Source: Cyclobacteriaceae bacterium (GTDB taxonomy: Bacteria > Bacteroidota > Bacteroidia > Cytophagales > Cyclobacteriaceae). From it: 64,000 nt of DNA. The position numbers were made by a program, and so were the translations under genes. Positions 54,491 to 63,210 of the stretch are shown one piece after another; positions within the stretch are counted from its first letter, which is position 1; every line of letters begins with the position of its first letter. Where the stretch lies: the NCBI GenBank assembly GCA_016787665.1, contig JAEUUC010000009.1, positions 62,001 to 126,000 of the forward strand. Direction: 5' to 3'. Below the pieces are notes generated by a model. It saw only the letters and a list, made by a program, of their open reading frames with translations. It was not told the DNA's origin and did not search any database.

Positions 54491-55499
54491 TGATGTCCAG
54501 GCGGTCACCCTGAATGTCGTGCGTGGCGATTCTGCGACCCGGCACTGCGGGCGCGGCTATACCTTTGCCAAAGGTGCGGGGCGAAGTGAAAACTCGCGCT
54601 TCATCCCAACATCCGGCCTCGATAAACAAACTAAGTGTCATGGCTCCGCCCTCCACAATCACGGACTGGATTCTGCGCTGGTATAAGTCGTGAAGCACGT
54701 CCGCCAGAAAATTTTCCTCACTTACGCGAGCTAACACCAGTTGCGGATGTTCTTCGTGCCGGAGCACGTTGTAGCAAATCGTTAACTGTTTTCGATCAAA
54801 GACATGAAGGTTTTCGGGCAAACGCAGAAACCGATCAAACACGATGCGCACGGGGTGGCGGCCGGTCCAATCGCGCACAGTAAGTTGCGGATTATCGTGG
54901 GCGGCCGTTTTGGTGCCCACCAGCACGGCATCTTCGGTGGCGCGCCAGCGATGTACCCATTGGCGGGCGTACTCGTTGCTGATCCATTTTGAATCACCGT
55001 TTGGATGGGCCAGTAGCCGATCGAAGGTCTGCGCCCACTTAAGAATAATGTACGGCCTCTGCTTCTCGTGGAAAACGAAGAATCTTCGATTCAGCTCCCG
55101 ACCGCGGCCTTCCAGCACTCCGGTAACCACCTCAATGCCGGCCTCGCGTAATTTTTTTATCCCTCCGCCATTCACCAGCGGATTCGGGTCTTCATTTGCA
55201 ATAACCACCCGCGCGACTTTTTCTTTTATCAATCGATCTGCACAAGGAGGTGTCTTTCCAAAATGCGAGCAGGGTTCCAAGTTCACATAGGCTGTCGCAC
55301 TGGCCACCTGCTGCTTGTCGGCAACCGACTCAATGGCATTTACCTCAGCATGTGCGTGGCCAAATTGCCGATGCCAACCTTCACCAATAATGGTGCCGTG
55401 CTGCACCAACACACAACCTACGAGTGGGTTAGGGCTAACAGATCCCTCGCCCCCCAGCGCCAATTCCAACGCGCGTTGCATGTAGTGTTCGTCCGTCAT
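54468..55499 (-). CDS. ribD: Bifunctional riboflavin deaminase/reductase RibD
   Basis: A 343-residue protein. The N-terminal deaminase has the zinc motif GHAHAEVNAIESV and EPCSHFGKTPPCADRLI; the C-terminal reductase holds ILKWAQTFDRLLA and IVEGGAMTLSLFIEAG. It carries out the second and third steps of riboflavin synthesis. No other rib genes are near. prmC diverges from its start with 26 bp between. Confidence 0.94.
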   Translation of the reverse strand: MTDEHYMQRALELALGGEGSVSPNPLVGCVLVQHGTIIGEGWHRQFGHAHAEVNAIESVADKQQVASATAYVNLEPCSHFGKTPPCADRLIKEKVARVVIANEDPNPLVNGGGIKKLREAGIEVVTGVLEGRGRELNRRFFVFHEKQRPYIILKWAQTFDRLLAHPNGDSKWISNEYARQWVHRWRATEDAVLVGTKTAAHDNPQLTVRDWTGRHPVRIVFDRFLRLPENLHVFDRKQLTICYNVLRHEEHPQLVLARVSEENFLADVLHDLYQRRIQSVIVEGGAMTLSLFIEAGCWDEARVFTSPRTFGKGIAAPAVPGRRIATHDIQGDRLDIIKNESPS

Positions 55500-55525
55500 T
55501 GGTTATCTTTCGAGGAACAAATATT

Positions 55526-56377
55526 GTGGAGAACGCCACGAATTCCAAAGTTCTGTTCGATACAGCCGTGCGGCAACTCAGGCCAATCTATGGGCCCGAT
55601 GAAGCCGAAGCGATTGCTTTCCTTATCGTTGAAAAAACAACCCGTCAAACCCGAACGCAGATCCTGGCCTCCACGCCTGTCAATCTGCGCGTGACCGAAT
55701 CATTCGAACGTGCCCTCAATCGGGTGGCGCGGCATGAGCCGGTTCAATATGTATTGGGTGAAGCGCATTTTTTTGGTCTTTCGTTTTACGTCAACCCGTC
55801 CGTGCTGATACCACGGCCGGAAACCGAAATGCTGGTTGACGAAGGGATGCGCCATGCAGCCACGCTTGACCAACCCAAAATCGTGGATTCCTGTACCGGC
55901 AGCGGATGCATCGCGATAGCGTTGCGGCACCACTTGCCCCAAGCCCACGTTACCGGTGTTGATGTTAGTGATGAGGCCTTGCAGGTAGCCCGCTTTAATG
56001 CGCAACGGCTGCAAACTCTGGTTCATTGGGCGAAATTGAATGTGCTAACGGAGCAACTTCCCGGGCCGATCGACTTGCTGGTCAGCAACCCACCCTACAT
56101 CCCAGCGTCCGAGCAAGAGCAAATGGCGGAAAACGTAACCCGATATGAGCCGGGTCTCGCCCTTTTCGTACCGGATCGCGATCCGCTGGTTTTTTACCGG
56201 GCCCTGGCTGCGCATGCACGGGAACATCTCACTACGGCAGGGCGGCTCGTAACCGAAGTTCATGAAAAGCTCGCTGGCCAGGTCGCCACGCTATATGCTG
56301 AAATGGGCTTAAGCGATGTTCAGGTTAAAAAAGATCTTGCCGGAAAGGATCGAATGGTAACGGCAACAAGCACGTAG
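55526..56377 (+). CDS. prmC: Release factor glutamine methyltransferase
   Basis: A 283-residue protein from the GTG at 55526, which has a GAGGA ribosome-binding site 10 nt upstream; the TTG at 55499 is less likely. The N-terminal helical part is followed by RPETEMLVDEG, the SAM-binding VDSCTGSGCIAIAL and the catalytic NPPY motif (LVSNPPYIP). It methylates Gln of the GGQ motif of peptide release factors. It is convergent to the ligase operon and ends 1 nt before it. Confidence 0.93.
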   Translation: MENATNSKVLFDTAVRQLRPIYGPDEAEAIAFLIVEKTTRQTRTQILASTPVNLRVTESFERALNRVARHEPVQYVLGEAHFFGLSFYVNPSVLIPRPETEMLVDEGMRHAATLDQPKIVDSCTGSGCIAIALRHHLPQAHVTGVDVSDEALQVARFNAQRLQTLVHWAKLNVLTEQLPGPIDLLVSNPPYIPASEQEQMAENVTRYEPGLALFVPDRDPLVFYRALAAHAREHLTTAGRLVTEVHEKLAGQVATLYAEMGLSDVQVKKDLAGKDRMVTATST

Positions 56378-56378
56378 C

Positions 56379-57572
56379 CTACGGCTCAAAAAAGCAAACC
56401 GATCCGCCAACCCAGCTTTTGTCTTTGTTGTATTTCACCCCAATCATATCACCGCGGCTGAGGCGGGCCAGGTTAGTGACCGGTTCGGGTCTGGGCTTAC
56501 CCTCTTCCCACAAAAACAACATCCGAATCTCCACCTTCACCTGGCCATCAGGTGCTTGCACCACCGGTTCGTATTTCACTTTGCGCTGCAACAGGTACTC
56601 ATGCCGATGTTCTGCGGGAATCGCCTCAAGGTCCGCGTGGGTTACGTGAAAAATCACGCCTGTGCCTGAAAATGAAAACAGCGGTTTCAGCACATAATGC
56701 TCGAGATCTTCCGGGAATGACGTGTATTGATGGAGGAAGCGACACTCTGGCACAAATGGACTTTGAATGAACGGCATCGTGTATTTGCTGATACGGAAGA
56801 ACCAATTCGGGTGACCGGCCCATTCCACATCCACATCTTCCGTCAGGTTAAACTGTAGTTTTAAGTCGTTGCGCTTAACCAATTCATCAAAGATTACCCG
56901 ATTATAAATCCGGTTAATCGGAATGCGCTTGCCGGCCTGGCGATAAAACAAATGCCGGCCTTCGCGCTCCACATCACCGATTTGCACGGGCGCAATGCCT
57001 GTCATGTGCTGCGTAATGGTAAAATCAATAGCCGTGTTCTGTTTCATTGGCTCAATCTCCAGCAACACCACATTTTCCGGTGCGTGGCCGTTGAGTATGG
57101 CTTGTGTAAAACGTTGGCGATAGCCGGCTTCCGTGAGATTGAAATGATTGAAGAACTGCGAGGGTACATCGAAATGCTCGCGGTACTTGAGTGCAACAAA
57201 ATCCTGCCAACCAAACAACGAGGGGAAGCCCTGCATTTCGATAAGCTGGGGTTCCAATGACCCGTCTGAGCCCAGCACCACCGCATAGTCGAGCGCCAGA
57301 AAAAGGGAATGGGGTGTTTCGCGGGGAACGACCAGGTGGCTGGGTATTGCCTTCTCCACCAACTTCGGGTAATCATCGCGAATGATCACATCGATGATGT
57401 CGTTGGAGGCCTTCAGCAATTTTTCGCGCAGATGGCGCGAAACGAATACAGGCGTTTCGGCAACACGAAATGTAATTTTCTGACCGTAGCTCGTGTTCAA
57501 ATCATCAAGAAACCGCTGGTATTTCTCCTCTGAGAAGGACCGGTTGAAGCGGGCGCGTGCATCAGCGATCAT
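56379..57572 (-). CDS. ATP-grasp-like protein (divergent), last gene of ligase operon
   Basis: A 397-residue protein that I do not recognise as a named family. The C-terminal half has an ATP-grasp look: YVLKPLFSFSGTGVIF (lysine and Gly-rich loop), YLLQRKV, QVKVEIRMLFLW (Glu and Arg) and NLARLSRGDMIGVKYNKD. The N-terminal half includes LALDYAVVLGSDGSLEPQLIEMQGFPSLFG, where acidic residues and Gln-Gly resemble the pre-ATP-grasp part of glutathionylspermidine-synthase-like proteins. It overlaps the amidotransferase gene by 4 nt. A ligase that joins a carboxylate and an amine is likely; substrates are unknown. Confidence 0.6.
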   Translation of the reverse strand: MIADARARFNRSFSEEKYQRFLDDLNTSYGQKITFRVAETPVFVSRHLREKLLKASNDIIDVIIRDDYPKLVEKAIPSHLVVPRETPHSLFLALDYAVVLGSDGSLEPQLIEMQGFPSLFGWQDFVALKYREHFDVPSQFFNHFNLTEAGYRQRFTQAILNGHAPENVVLLEIEPMKQNTAIDFTITQHMTGIAPVQIGDVEREGRHLFYRQAGKRIPINRIYNRVIFDELVKRNDLKLQFNLTEDVDVEWAGHPNWFFRISKYTMPFIQSPFVPECRFLHQYTSFPEDLEHYVLKPLFSFSGTGVIFHVTHADLEAIPAEHRHEYLLQRKVKYEPVVQAPDGQVKVEIRMLFLWEEGKPRPEPVTNLARLSRGDMIGVKYNKDKSWVGGSVCFFEP

Positions 57573-58408
57573 GGGAGTGCCGCAACCAGGTTAGTTTTTA
57601 ATCCCTGCATGAGAAAACGGGGCACCACGGCATGGTAGGTGGCCATAATTTTGTCCGGGTCATTGAGGTGGTCCAGCATGTCCCAATATTTCTTTTCACC
57701 GTGTTTTTCAATCACAATTTCCTTCTTGTCTTCGCGCAACAGGTACATGCGCATACCGGGGGCATCCGCTTCGGGGTGAAACTGCATCCCGATAAACGCG
57801 TCATCAAACCGGATGGACATCACGGCTCGCTCCAGGTCGATATGCGGCCGAAATTTTTCCAGACACAATACTGCGCCACCGCGCTGCCGGATTTTTTCCT
57901 GATTTGGTTGTGTGATTTGGTAATCCCTGGAATCGACAACGTAAAACGGGTCGCCCAGACTTCGAAACAAGGGCTCGTGCATTCCTTCAAAAGTATGGTG
58001 AACCGGCATGACACCAAACGAGGTGCTCTTGCGCTTGCTCACCACCCCATACCCATAATACCGGCAATACACCTGGAACGAATGACAAATCAGCAGTACA
58101 TGCTTTCGCGGACCCTTGGTGGAACGATTAAACGCCTGGATTTCATCCATGAGCGAAAAAAATTTCCGCTCCCACAATGATCCCTCACTTTCGAGCGGGC
58201 TACCCGGGCCACCGCTGCTGATATAAATATCGTAGTCCGGTCCGGGTACTTCGCATTTCACCCGCACATCGAATACATCATACTTAACCGGCATGTGACA
58301 ATCGGCCTCAAACTCCTCAATCAACTGGCGAATACCTCGCATGCCTTCGTTGGGCACGCCCTCGTACATATCCAGTACGGCAATTCGTATGTTTGACGAC
58401 TGACTCAC
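57569..58408 (-). CDS. Class I glutamine amidotransferase-like protein
   Basis: A 279-residue protein with a GATase-1 triad: nucleophile Cys108 in VLLICHSFQV, His211 and Glu213 in GMQFHPEAD, and the oxyanion region SSGGPGSP. It has no fused synthetase domain. It would release ammonia from glutamine for a partner, or act as a gamma-glutamyl hydrolase. It overlaps the ATP-grasp-like gene by 4 nt, which makes that protein the likeliest acceptor of the ammonia. The last ~60 residues (VIEKHGEKKYWDMLDHL) are an extra helical part. Confidence 0.8.
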   Translation of the reverse strand: MSQSSNIRIAVLDMYEGVPNEGMRGIRQLIEEFEADCHMPVKYDVFDVRVKCEVPGPDYDIYISSGGPGSPLESEGSLWERKFFSLMDEIQAFNRSTKGPRKHVLLICHSFQVYCRYYGYGVVSKRKSTSFGVMPVHHTFEGMHEPLFRSLGDPFYVVDSRDYQITQPNQEKIRQRGGAVLCLEKFRPHIDLERAVMSIRFDDAFIGMQFHPEADAPGMRMYLLREDKKEIVIEKHGEKKYWDMLDHLNDPDKIMATYHAVVPRFLMQGLKTNLVAALP

Positions 58409-58461
58409 AACAAAACTTCAGACAAAAGTACCAAATTTGAACATGCTACTCCTGACTAAAG

Positions 58462-59562
58462 TCAGGTGCCCGCAATCGTTTGTTCGGTGATGTAATCCAC
58501 CACACTCTCCAGTTTACCGGTCTCTTTGTACACGGCTAACTGCCGGTCGGCCCCGGTGCCACCCTTCAAAATCTCGTGTACATATTGAATCGCTGGCCGG
58601 CTCCCCAACTCATCGACAACGTCATCAACAAAATCCAATAATTCCAGCACCAGCGAGCGGGCATCCACTTCGGACTGCTTACCAAAATCAATAAGCTTAC
58701 CATCAATGCCGTAGCGTGACGCGCGCCATTTGTTCTCATTGATCAATGCGCGATTGTAAAGGATGAAACTCATGTTCTGTTGCCGCAGCTTGTACAACTT
58801 GGCTACAATGGCCTGGAACAACGCAGCAATAGCAATGGACTCTTCCACACGCATGGGCACGTCACAAATTCTGAACTCAATCGTATCAAAGAACGGATGC
58901 ACCCGCACATCCCACCAGATTTTCTTTGCGTTGTCGATACATCCGGTCTTAATCAGGAGGTTGACGTAGTTTTTAAAATCATCCCAGTCGCTGAAGTAAT
59001 CCGGCAACCCGGTGCGCGGAAACTTGTCGAACACCTTGGTACGAAACGACTTGAAGCCGGTGTTACGCCCCTCCCAAAAGGGAGAATTACACGATAACGC
59101 GTACACGTGGGGTAAAAAGTACCGCACGGTGTTCATGATGTGGATGGCCAGGTTCTTATCCTTGATGCCCACATGTACATGCAGGCCAAAGATCAGATTG
59201 GACCGCGCAGCCTCCTGCATTTCGTTAACAATGGCATCGTAGCGGGGGTTAGGCGTAATCAGCTGCTGCGACCAGTGCGAAAACGGATGTGTACCGCTGG
59301 CCCCTATGCGCAAGTCAAGACTTCTGGCGATGTCGGACACCGACTTGCGCAAGAACCTGATCTCCTCATAGGCTTGCTGAGTATTCTCACAAACACCCGT
59401 GCCAACCTCCACCACCGCCTGATGCATCTCCGCCTTCACAGAATCTTTCAGCGGGCCGCTGGCCGCTATCTCCACAATCCGCTGGTCATGCGACTTTAAC
59501 TCGCGCGTATGCGGATCGATCACCATGTATTCCTCCTCCACTCCGAGGGTAAACTTTTCCAT
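58462..59562 (-). CDS. Carboxylate-amine ligase, YbdK/GCS2 family
   Basis: A 366-residue protein of the glutamate-cysteine ligase 2 type. Conserved segments: FTLGVEEEYMVID (metal/ATP), GTHPFSHW, NLIFGLHVHVGI, KIWWDVRVHPFFDTIEFRICD and NKWRASRYGIDG. YbdK makes gamma-glutamylcysteine slowly, and relatives join glutamate-like acids to other amines. In this operon with ATP-grasp proteins it probably makes the first amide bond of an unknown product. No glutathione synthetase is present. It is 53 nt from the amidotransferase and 32 nt from the next ATP-grasp gene. Confidence 0.88.
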   Translation of the reverse strand: MEKFTLGVEEEYMVIDPHTRELKSHDQRIVEIAASGPLKDSVKAEMHQAVVEVGTGVCENTQQAYEEIRFLRKSVSDIARSLDLRIGASGTHPFSHWSQQLITPNPRYDAIVNEMQEAARSNLIFGLHVHVGIKDKNLAIHIMNTVRYFLPHVYALSCNSPFWEGRNTGFKSFRTKVFDKFPRTGLPDYFSDWDDFKNYVNLLIKTGCIDNAKKIWWDVRVHPFFDTIEFRICDVPMRVEESIAIAALFQAIVAKLYKLRQQNMSFILYNRALINENKWRASRYGIDGKLIDFGKQSEVDARSLVLELLDFVDDVVDELGSRPAIQYVHEILKGGTGADRQLAVYKETGKLESVVDYITEQTIAGT

Positions 59563-59594
59563 ACTCAGGGTTGCGCCCGTTTTAAACCAGGTAA

Positions 59595-60560
59595 TTACTT
59601 CTTATTTGATTTCAGAAAATTGGCCACACCATCAGCTATGTACGTGCCCCAGGTGAGATTGTCCTTACTGGGCTGGTGTGCTTCGGCACGCTCCACTGCC
59701 ATGCGGGCCGCGTGCTCCACCACCCACTCGAAATTTTCCTGTCCCACCGAGTTCACGTCAGCATCTGGTGCCGGATTGCAAAAATCGATGGCATACGGCA
59801 CGCCATCGCGCACGGCAAACTCCACCGTGTTGAAATCGTACCCCAACGCCTCGTTTAATTTCAAGACATAGTCGTGTACCGTCTTCAGCAACTTCTCTGA
59901 GGCCGGCCCCCGGTTAACCACATAGCGCAGGTGATGCGGATTGCGTGGTTCGTACTCCATAATGCGCACGTACTTGCGCCCCAGGCAGTAGCAGCGGAAA
60001 TATTCCTGAAAGACAATTTCTTCCTGAAGCATCATCACCAACTGTCCGGTCTCTTTGAATTTCTCAAAGAAGTCGGCCGGGTCACGCAGTTTGTATACGC
60101 TCTTCCAACCCCCGCCAGCGTGCGGCTTCATATAGGCCGGGAAGCCGATATGACTGAAGATTTGATCCCAACTTAGCGGGAACCTCAGATTGCTGAACGA
60201 AGAATCCTGTGTATCGGTCGGTTTGTCGTGTGAAGGCAAGAGCACCGTCTTGGGCACGGGCACTCCGATTTTCACCGCCAGTGCGTTGTTAAAAAATTTC
60301 TCATCTGCGCTCCACCAAAAAGGATTGTTGATAACGGCTGTTCCGGTGCTGGCCGCATTTTTCAAAACAGCGCGATAAAACGGCACATCCTGGGAAATCC
60401 GGTCGATGATCACATCGAAGCCGCAAGGCTCGCCCTGCTGCACCTTGTCAATCTCGAGATGCTCGGCTTTAACATTCTTCAATCCCATCCGGTTTACGCG
60501 ATCGACAAAGGCCATCGGAAACGAACGTTCCATGCCATGAAGGACTCCAATCTTTTTCAT
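59595..60560 (-). CDS. RimK-like ATP-grasp ligase
   Basis: A 321-residue ATP-grasp protein. The ATP site shows AYMKPHAGGGWKSVYK, MLQEEIVFQEYFRCYCLGRKYVRIMEY, and the C-terminal metal residues in GYDFNTVEFAVRDGVPYAIDFCNPAPD. The N-terminal pre-ATP-grasp part starts KKIGVLHGMERSFPMAFVDRV. Family members ligate a carboxylate to an amine or thiol. It is between the exported hydrolase (26 nt) and the GCS2 ligase (32 nt). Substrates cannot be read from the sequence. Confidence 0.8.
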   Translation of the reverse strand: MKKIGVLHGMERSFPMAFVDRVNRMGLKNVKAEHLEIDKVQQGEPCGFDVIIDRISQDVPFYRAVLKNAASTGTAVINNPFWWSADEKFFNNALAVKIGVPVPKTVLLPSHDKPTDTQDSSFSNLRFPLSWDQIFSHIGFPAYMKPHAGGGWKSVYKLRDPADFFEKFKETGQLVMMLQEEIVFQEYFRCYCLGRKYVRIMEYEPRNPHHLRYVVNRGPASEKLLKTVHDYVLKLNEALGYDFNTVEFAVRDGVPYAIDFCNPAPDADVNSVGQENFEWVVEHAARMAVERAEAHQPSKDNLTWGTYIADGVANFLKSNKK

Positions 60561-60586
60561 CGGTTAATAGTTTGTGCTGACTTGTG

Positions 60587-61525
60587 TTACTGACTTTTGT
60601 AATCGTTCAGAATTGAGATAATCTGCTGCTGCACTTGACGCGAATCAGTAAACAACAGGTTATGCCCCGAATTCGGAAACCAAAATAACTCCTTTTTTCC
60701 GGCTTTTACATGGGTAAAAAAATTCCGGGCGAGGCTGTGATGGGTCTGGTAGTCGCGTCCACCAACAAAAAGAAACAGCGGCACAGGCCAATCGGCCGAA
60801 TCGGCCAATAAATTGACGCGCGAAGCCTCATTCAGCAAGTCCAGCCAATCAGTGGCCCAACGTTGAACAAAACTCCTATCGGGGGGCCGGTTTCCAGAGA
60901 ACCTGGCCAGCCAGTAGCGGTGCCAAAACAACTGATCTCCATTTTCAAAGGGTATTTTCACCTGTTCCAGATCGGCCAGCGCTTGTGAATCGTTGGTTTC
61001 CTTTGCCCGCTGGAGCATCCACTCCAGAGACAAACGCTCGCTTTCTTGCTGGTAAATCATGGGGCTCACCGCCAGGCAGGCCGTTACCCGATCGGATTGT
61101 TGCTTTGCCACCTGCAAAGCCAGAAACCCTCCCCACGAATGGCCAAACAGAAACAACTTGGTCTGCCCGAATCGCGTCAGCAAATACTGAATCATTTCGG
61201 CTGCATCCGACTCGAAGGTTCCAAGGTCGGCCTGCAGAGATATATTCAACTCACGCGTCTTGCCACTATTGCGCTGATCCCACAACACCACCAGAAAGTG
61301 CTTTTGAAGTTCGGACGTAAACGATGCTGCTCGTTTGGTGACCGAATTGCCGGGGCCGCCATGCAAAAAAAGCAGAATGGGGCTTTGTTCACCGGGCCCG
61401 CGCACCTCGATGTATTGCTGAATTCCCCCTATGACTACCGCTTCGGAGATCTGCACCGAAGAAAAGGCAAGTGCAGTCGGGCATGCCAGCAGGGCAAAAA
61501 TGAAGCCGAATGACCGGGTGATCAA
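60587..61525 (-). CDS. Exported alpha/beta hydrolase, proline iminopeptidase-like
   Basis: A 312-residue protein with an N-terminal signal peptide (FGFIFALLACPTALAFS). The S33-type core is LLFLHGGPGNSVTK (oxyanion HGGPG), the nucleophile elbow LFGHSWGGFLAL, LFVGGRDYQTHH (Asp) and FPNSGHNLLF (His). Such enzymes cleave an N-terminal residue from small peptides or amides. Export contrasts with the cytoplasmic ligases of the same operon, so it may mature or open the product outside. It is 1 nt after the esterase gene. Confidence 0.82.
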   Translation of the reverse strand: MITRSFGFIFALLACPTALAFSSVQISEAVVIGGIQQYIEVRGPGEQSPILLFLHGGPGNSVTKRAASFTSELQKHFLVVLWDQRNSGKTRELNISLQADLGTFESDAAEMIQYLLTRFGQTKLFLFGHSWGGFLALQVAKQQSDRVTACLAVSPMIYQQESERLSLEWMLQRAKETNDSQALADLEQVKIPFENGDQLFWHRYWLARFSGNRPPDRSFVQRWATDWLDLLNEASRVNLLADSADWPVPLFLFVGGRDYQTHHSLARNFFTHVKAGKKELFWFPNSGHNLLFTDSRQVQQQIISILNDYKSQ

Positions 61526-61526
61526 C

Positions 61527-62234
61527 TTACTTGATCAGCGAAAGGTAGTGAGGAAACATCTCCCGCCAGGCTGGCCAATCATGAGGCGCCTCGTGGCGAA
61601 CATCCAGCCAATGTTGAATGCCCTTTTGCCGGAGAATACCGGCAAGCTTTTCATTGGCATCCCAACACATGTCGTGCGTGCCCGTGCCCAGCACAACAAA
61701 CATGTCCTGGAAGTGGGGATTGTGTGCATCCGGCAGAAAATCCAGCGGGTTGTTAAAATAGACATCATCGTTATAATGCCCGTCAACCTGGTCACGAATA
61801 TCAAAAGCAGCCCCCATGTTGAAAACGTACTTGGTTACTTCCGGGTAACGGAAACCAAAATTGGTAGCGTGATACCCACCAAAGCTGCAACCCGCTGTAG
61901 CCACGCGCCCCACACCGGTTTCGCGTTGGGCCAGCGGCACGAGCTCATGACGAATCATTTGGTCATACCAGATGTGATTGCGCACCCGGTCAGCCGGGTG
62001 TATGTTCTTGTTGTACCAGCTGACCTCATCAATACTATCCGGGCAATAAATTTTAACCAGCCCATTATCGACAAACCATGCCACACTATCGAGCAACTTG
62101 AAGTCCTTGTTCTCATAGTAGCGACCCATAGAAGTGGGAAAAAGGATGACTGGGTAGCCCCGCGTGCCAAAGGCCAATACGTCAATATCCCGGCCTAAAC
62201 GTGGCGAATACCAACGGTGATGATGCTCGTACAT
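61527..62234 (-). CDS. Cytoplasmic esterase-family protein (first gene of ligase operon)
   Basis: A 235-residue alpha/beta hydrolase without signal peptide, of the putative-esterase kind (COG4947-like). It shows DIDVLAFGTRGYPVILFPTSMGRYYE, the nucleophile elbow VATAGCSFGGYHATNF (GCSFG), GTGTHDMCWDAN (acid) and EAPHDWPAWREMFPHYL (His). It has lost or never had a lid domain. It starts the six-gene minus-strand run. A partner esterase is divergent 37 bp away. Confidence 0.8.
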   Translation of the reverse strand: MYEHHHRWYSPRLGRDIDVLAFGTRGYPVILFPTSMGRYYENKDFKLLDSVAWFVDNGLVKIYCPDSIDEVSWYNKNIHPADRVRNHIWYDQMIRHELVPLAQRETGVGRVATAGCSFGGYHATNFGFRYPEVTKYVFNMGAAFDIRDQVDGHYNDDVYFNNPLDFLPDAHNPHFQDMFVVLGTGTHDMCWDANEKLAGILRQKGIQHWLDVRHEAPHDWPAWREMFPHYLSLIK

Positions 62235-62271
62235 AACTCAGCTTTGTCTATTTTTACAAGTCTAAAAGTAC

Positions 62272-63138
62272 TTGGAAACTGTAGAATTTACCAATCCCGA
62301 GCCAGGCGAGAAGACGGAAAATCACCCCTCTTTTTACCAATCGGACTTTTACCGCGATACGCACACCAAACTGCTGGATCGCATTGTGGAGGTGGAAGTG
62401 GTTCGTCCCATTCAATTTGAGCCCGGTCGCAAATATCCACTACTGATTTTAAATGACGGGCAGGATAACACCGCAGTTCGTTTAATTGAGACGCTGGACC
62501 GACTGGAGGCCGAGCAAGCCATTGAGCCGGTGATTGTCGCGGGCGTGGTGGCCGGAGACCGGATACAAGAATATGGGGTAAGCAGCCGGGCCGATTACCG
62601 CGGGCGTGGCCGAAAAGCAAAAGCGTACGCCAAATTTGTAACCAGCGAGCTCATACCTTACCTGGTCTATCGCTACCCGATTGATCCTTCCCCTTCGCTG
62701 CGGGCCGTTGCCGGATACTCCATGGGTGGGCTTTCGGCCCTGGACATTGCATGGGAACATCCGGAGATGTTTGGGAAAGTAGGCGTATTCAGCGGCTCTC
62801 TTTGGTGGCGCAAGCGCGATGCCCACAGCCGCTTCTATGCCGATGATCGCGATCGGATTATGCACCTGGCTATTCGAAAAGGCAAGTTCAAACCGGGCAT
62901 GAAATTTTGGTTCCAAACGGGTACGCGCGATGAACCCGGTGATCGCAACCACAACGGAATCATTGACTCGATTGATGACACACTGGATCTTATTGCTGAG
63001 TTGACCAAACGCGGCTACCGGCCGTTCCGCGACATTCAATATCTGGAAATTGAGGGCGGAGAACACAACCACAAAACCTGGGCGGAAGCCATGCCCCATT
63101 TTCTAAAATGGGCGTTTGGCAAGAAACCGGCTCATTAA
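62272..63138 (+). CDS. Esterase of the enterochelin-esterase/Fes-like family
   Basis: A 288-residue protein. The start is a TTG at 62272: a stop lies in frame at 62263-62265 and there is no ATG before the domain. The sequence ILNDGQDNTAVRLIETLDRL, AVAGYSMGGLSALDIAWEHP (nucleophile), TGTRDEPGDRNHNGIID and EIEGGEHNHKTWAEAMPHFL (His) fits the COG2819/Fes-like esterases that hydrolyse esters of peptides or siderophores. No signal peptide is seen. The gene diverges from the ligase operon and may share its control region. Confidence 0.78.
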   Translation: METVEFTNPEPGEKTENHPSFYQSDFYRDTHTKLLDRIVEVEVVRPIQFEPGRKYPLLILNDGQDNTAVRLIETLDRLEAEQAIEPVIVAGVVAGDRIQEYGVSSRADYRGRGRKAKAYAKFVTSELIPYLVYRYPIDPSPSLRAVAGYSMGGLSALDIAWEHPEMFGKVGVFSGSLWWRKRDAHSRFYADDRDRIMHLAIRKGKFKPGMKFWFQTGTRDEPGDRNHNGIIDSIDDTLDLIAELTKRGYRPFRDIQYLEIEGGEHNHKTWAEAMPHFLKWAFGKKPAH

Positions 63139-63184
63139 CCCAAACATACCGAGGTAAGTTTCCCTAAAGCCTCCTCCCAGTGCT

Positions 63185-63192
63185 TACCTTTG
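63185..63192 (+). promoter_or_regulatory. Candidate -7 element of the HAD gene
   Basis: TACCTTTG is a full match to TAnnTTTG, 19 nt before the ATG at 63211. No perfect -33 element is present; GTTTCC at 63158-63163 is at about the right distance. Confidence 0.45.
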
Positions 63193-63210
63193 GGGCTCTT
63201 TTCTCTCACG

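Noticed and set aside
61431..62198. A 255-codon plus-strand frame opposite the hydrolase and esterase genes
   Set aside because: It is antisense to two well-supported enzymes and shows no domain or start signal.
62249..62264. Overlapping divergent promoters between the two esterase genes
   Set aside because: Only 7-of-8 matches to the -7 consensus on each strand (TATTTTTA, TAGACTTG) and no -33 element; too weak to list as features.
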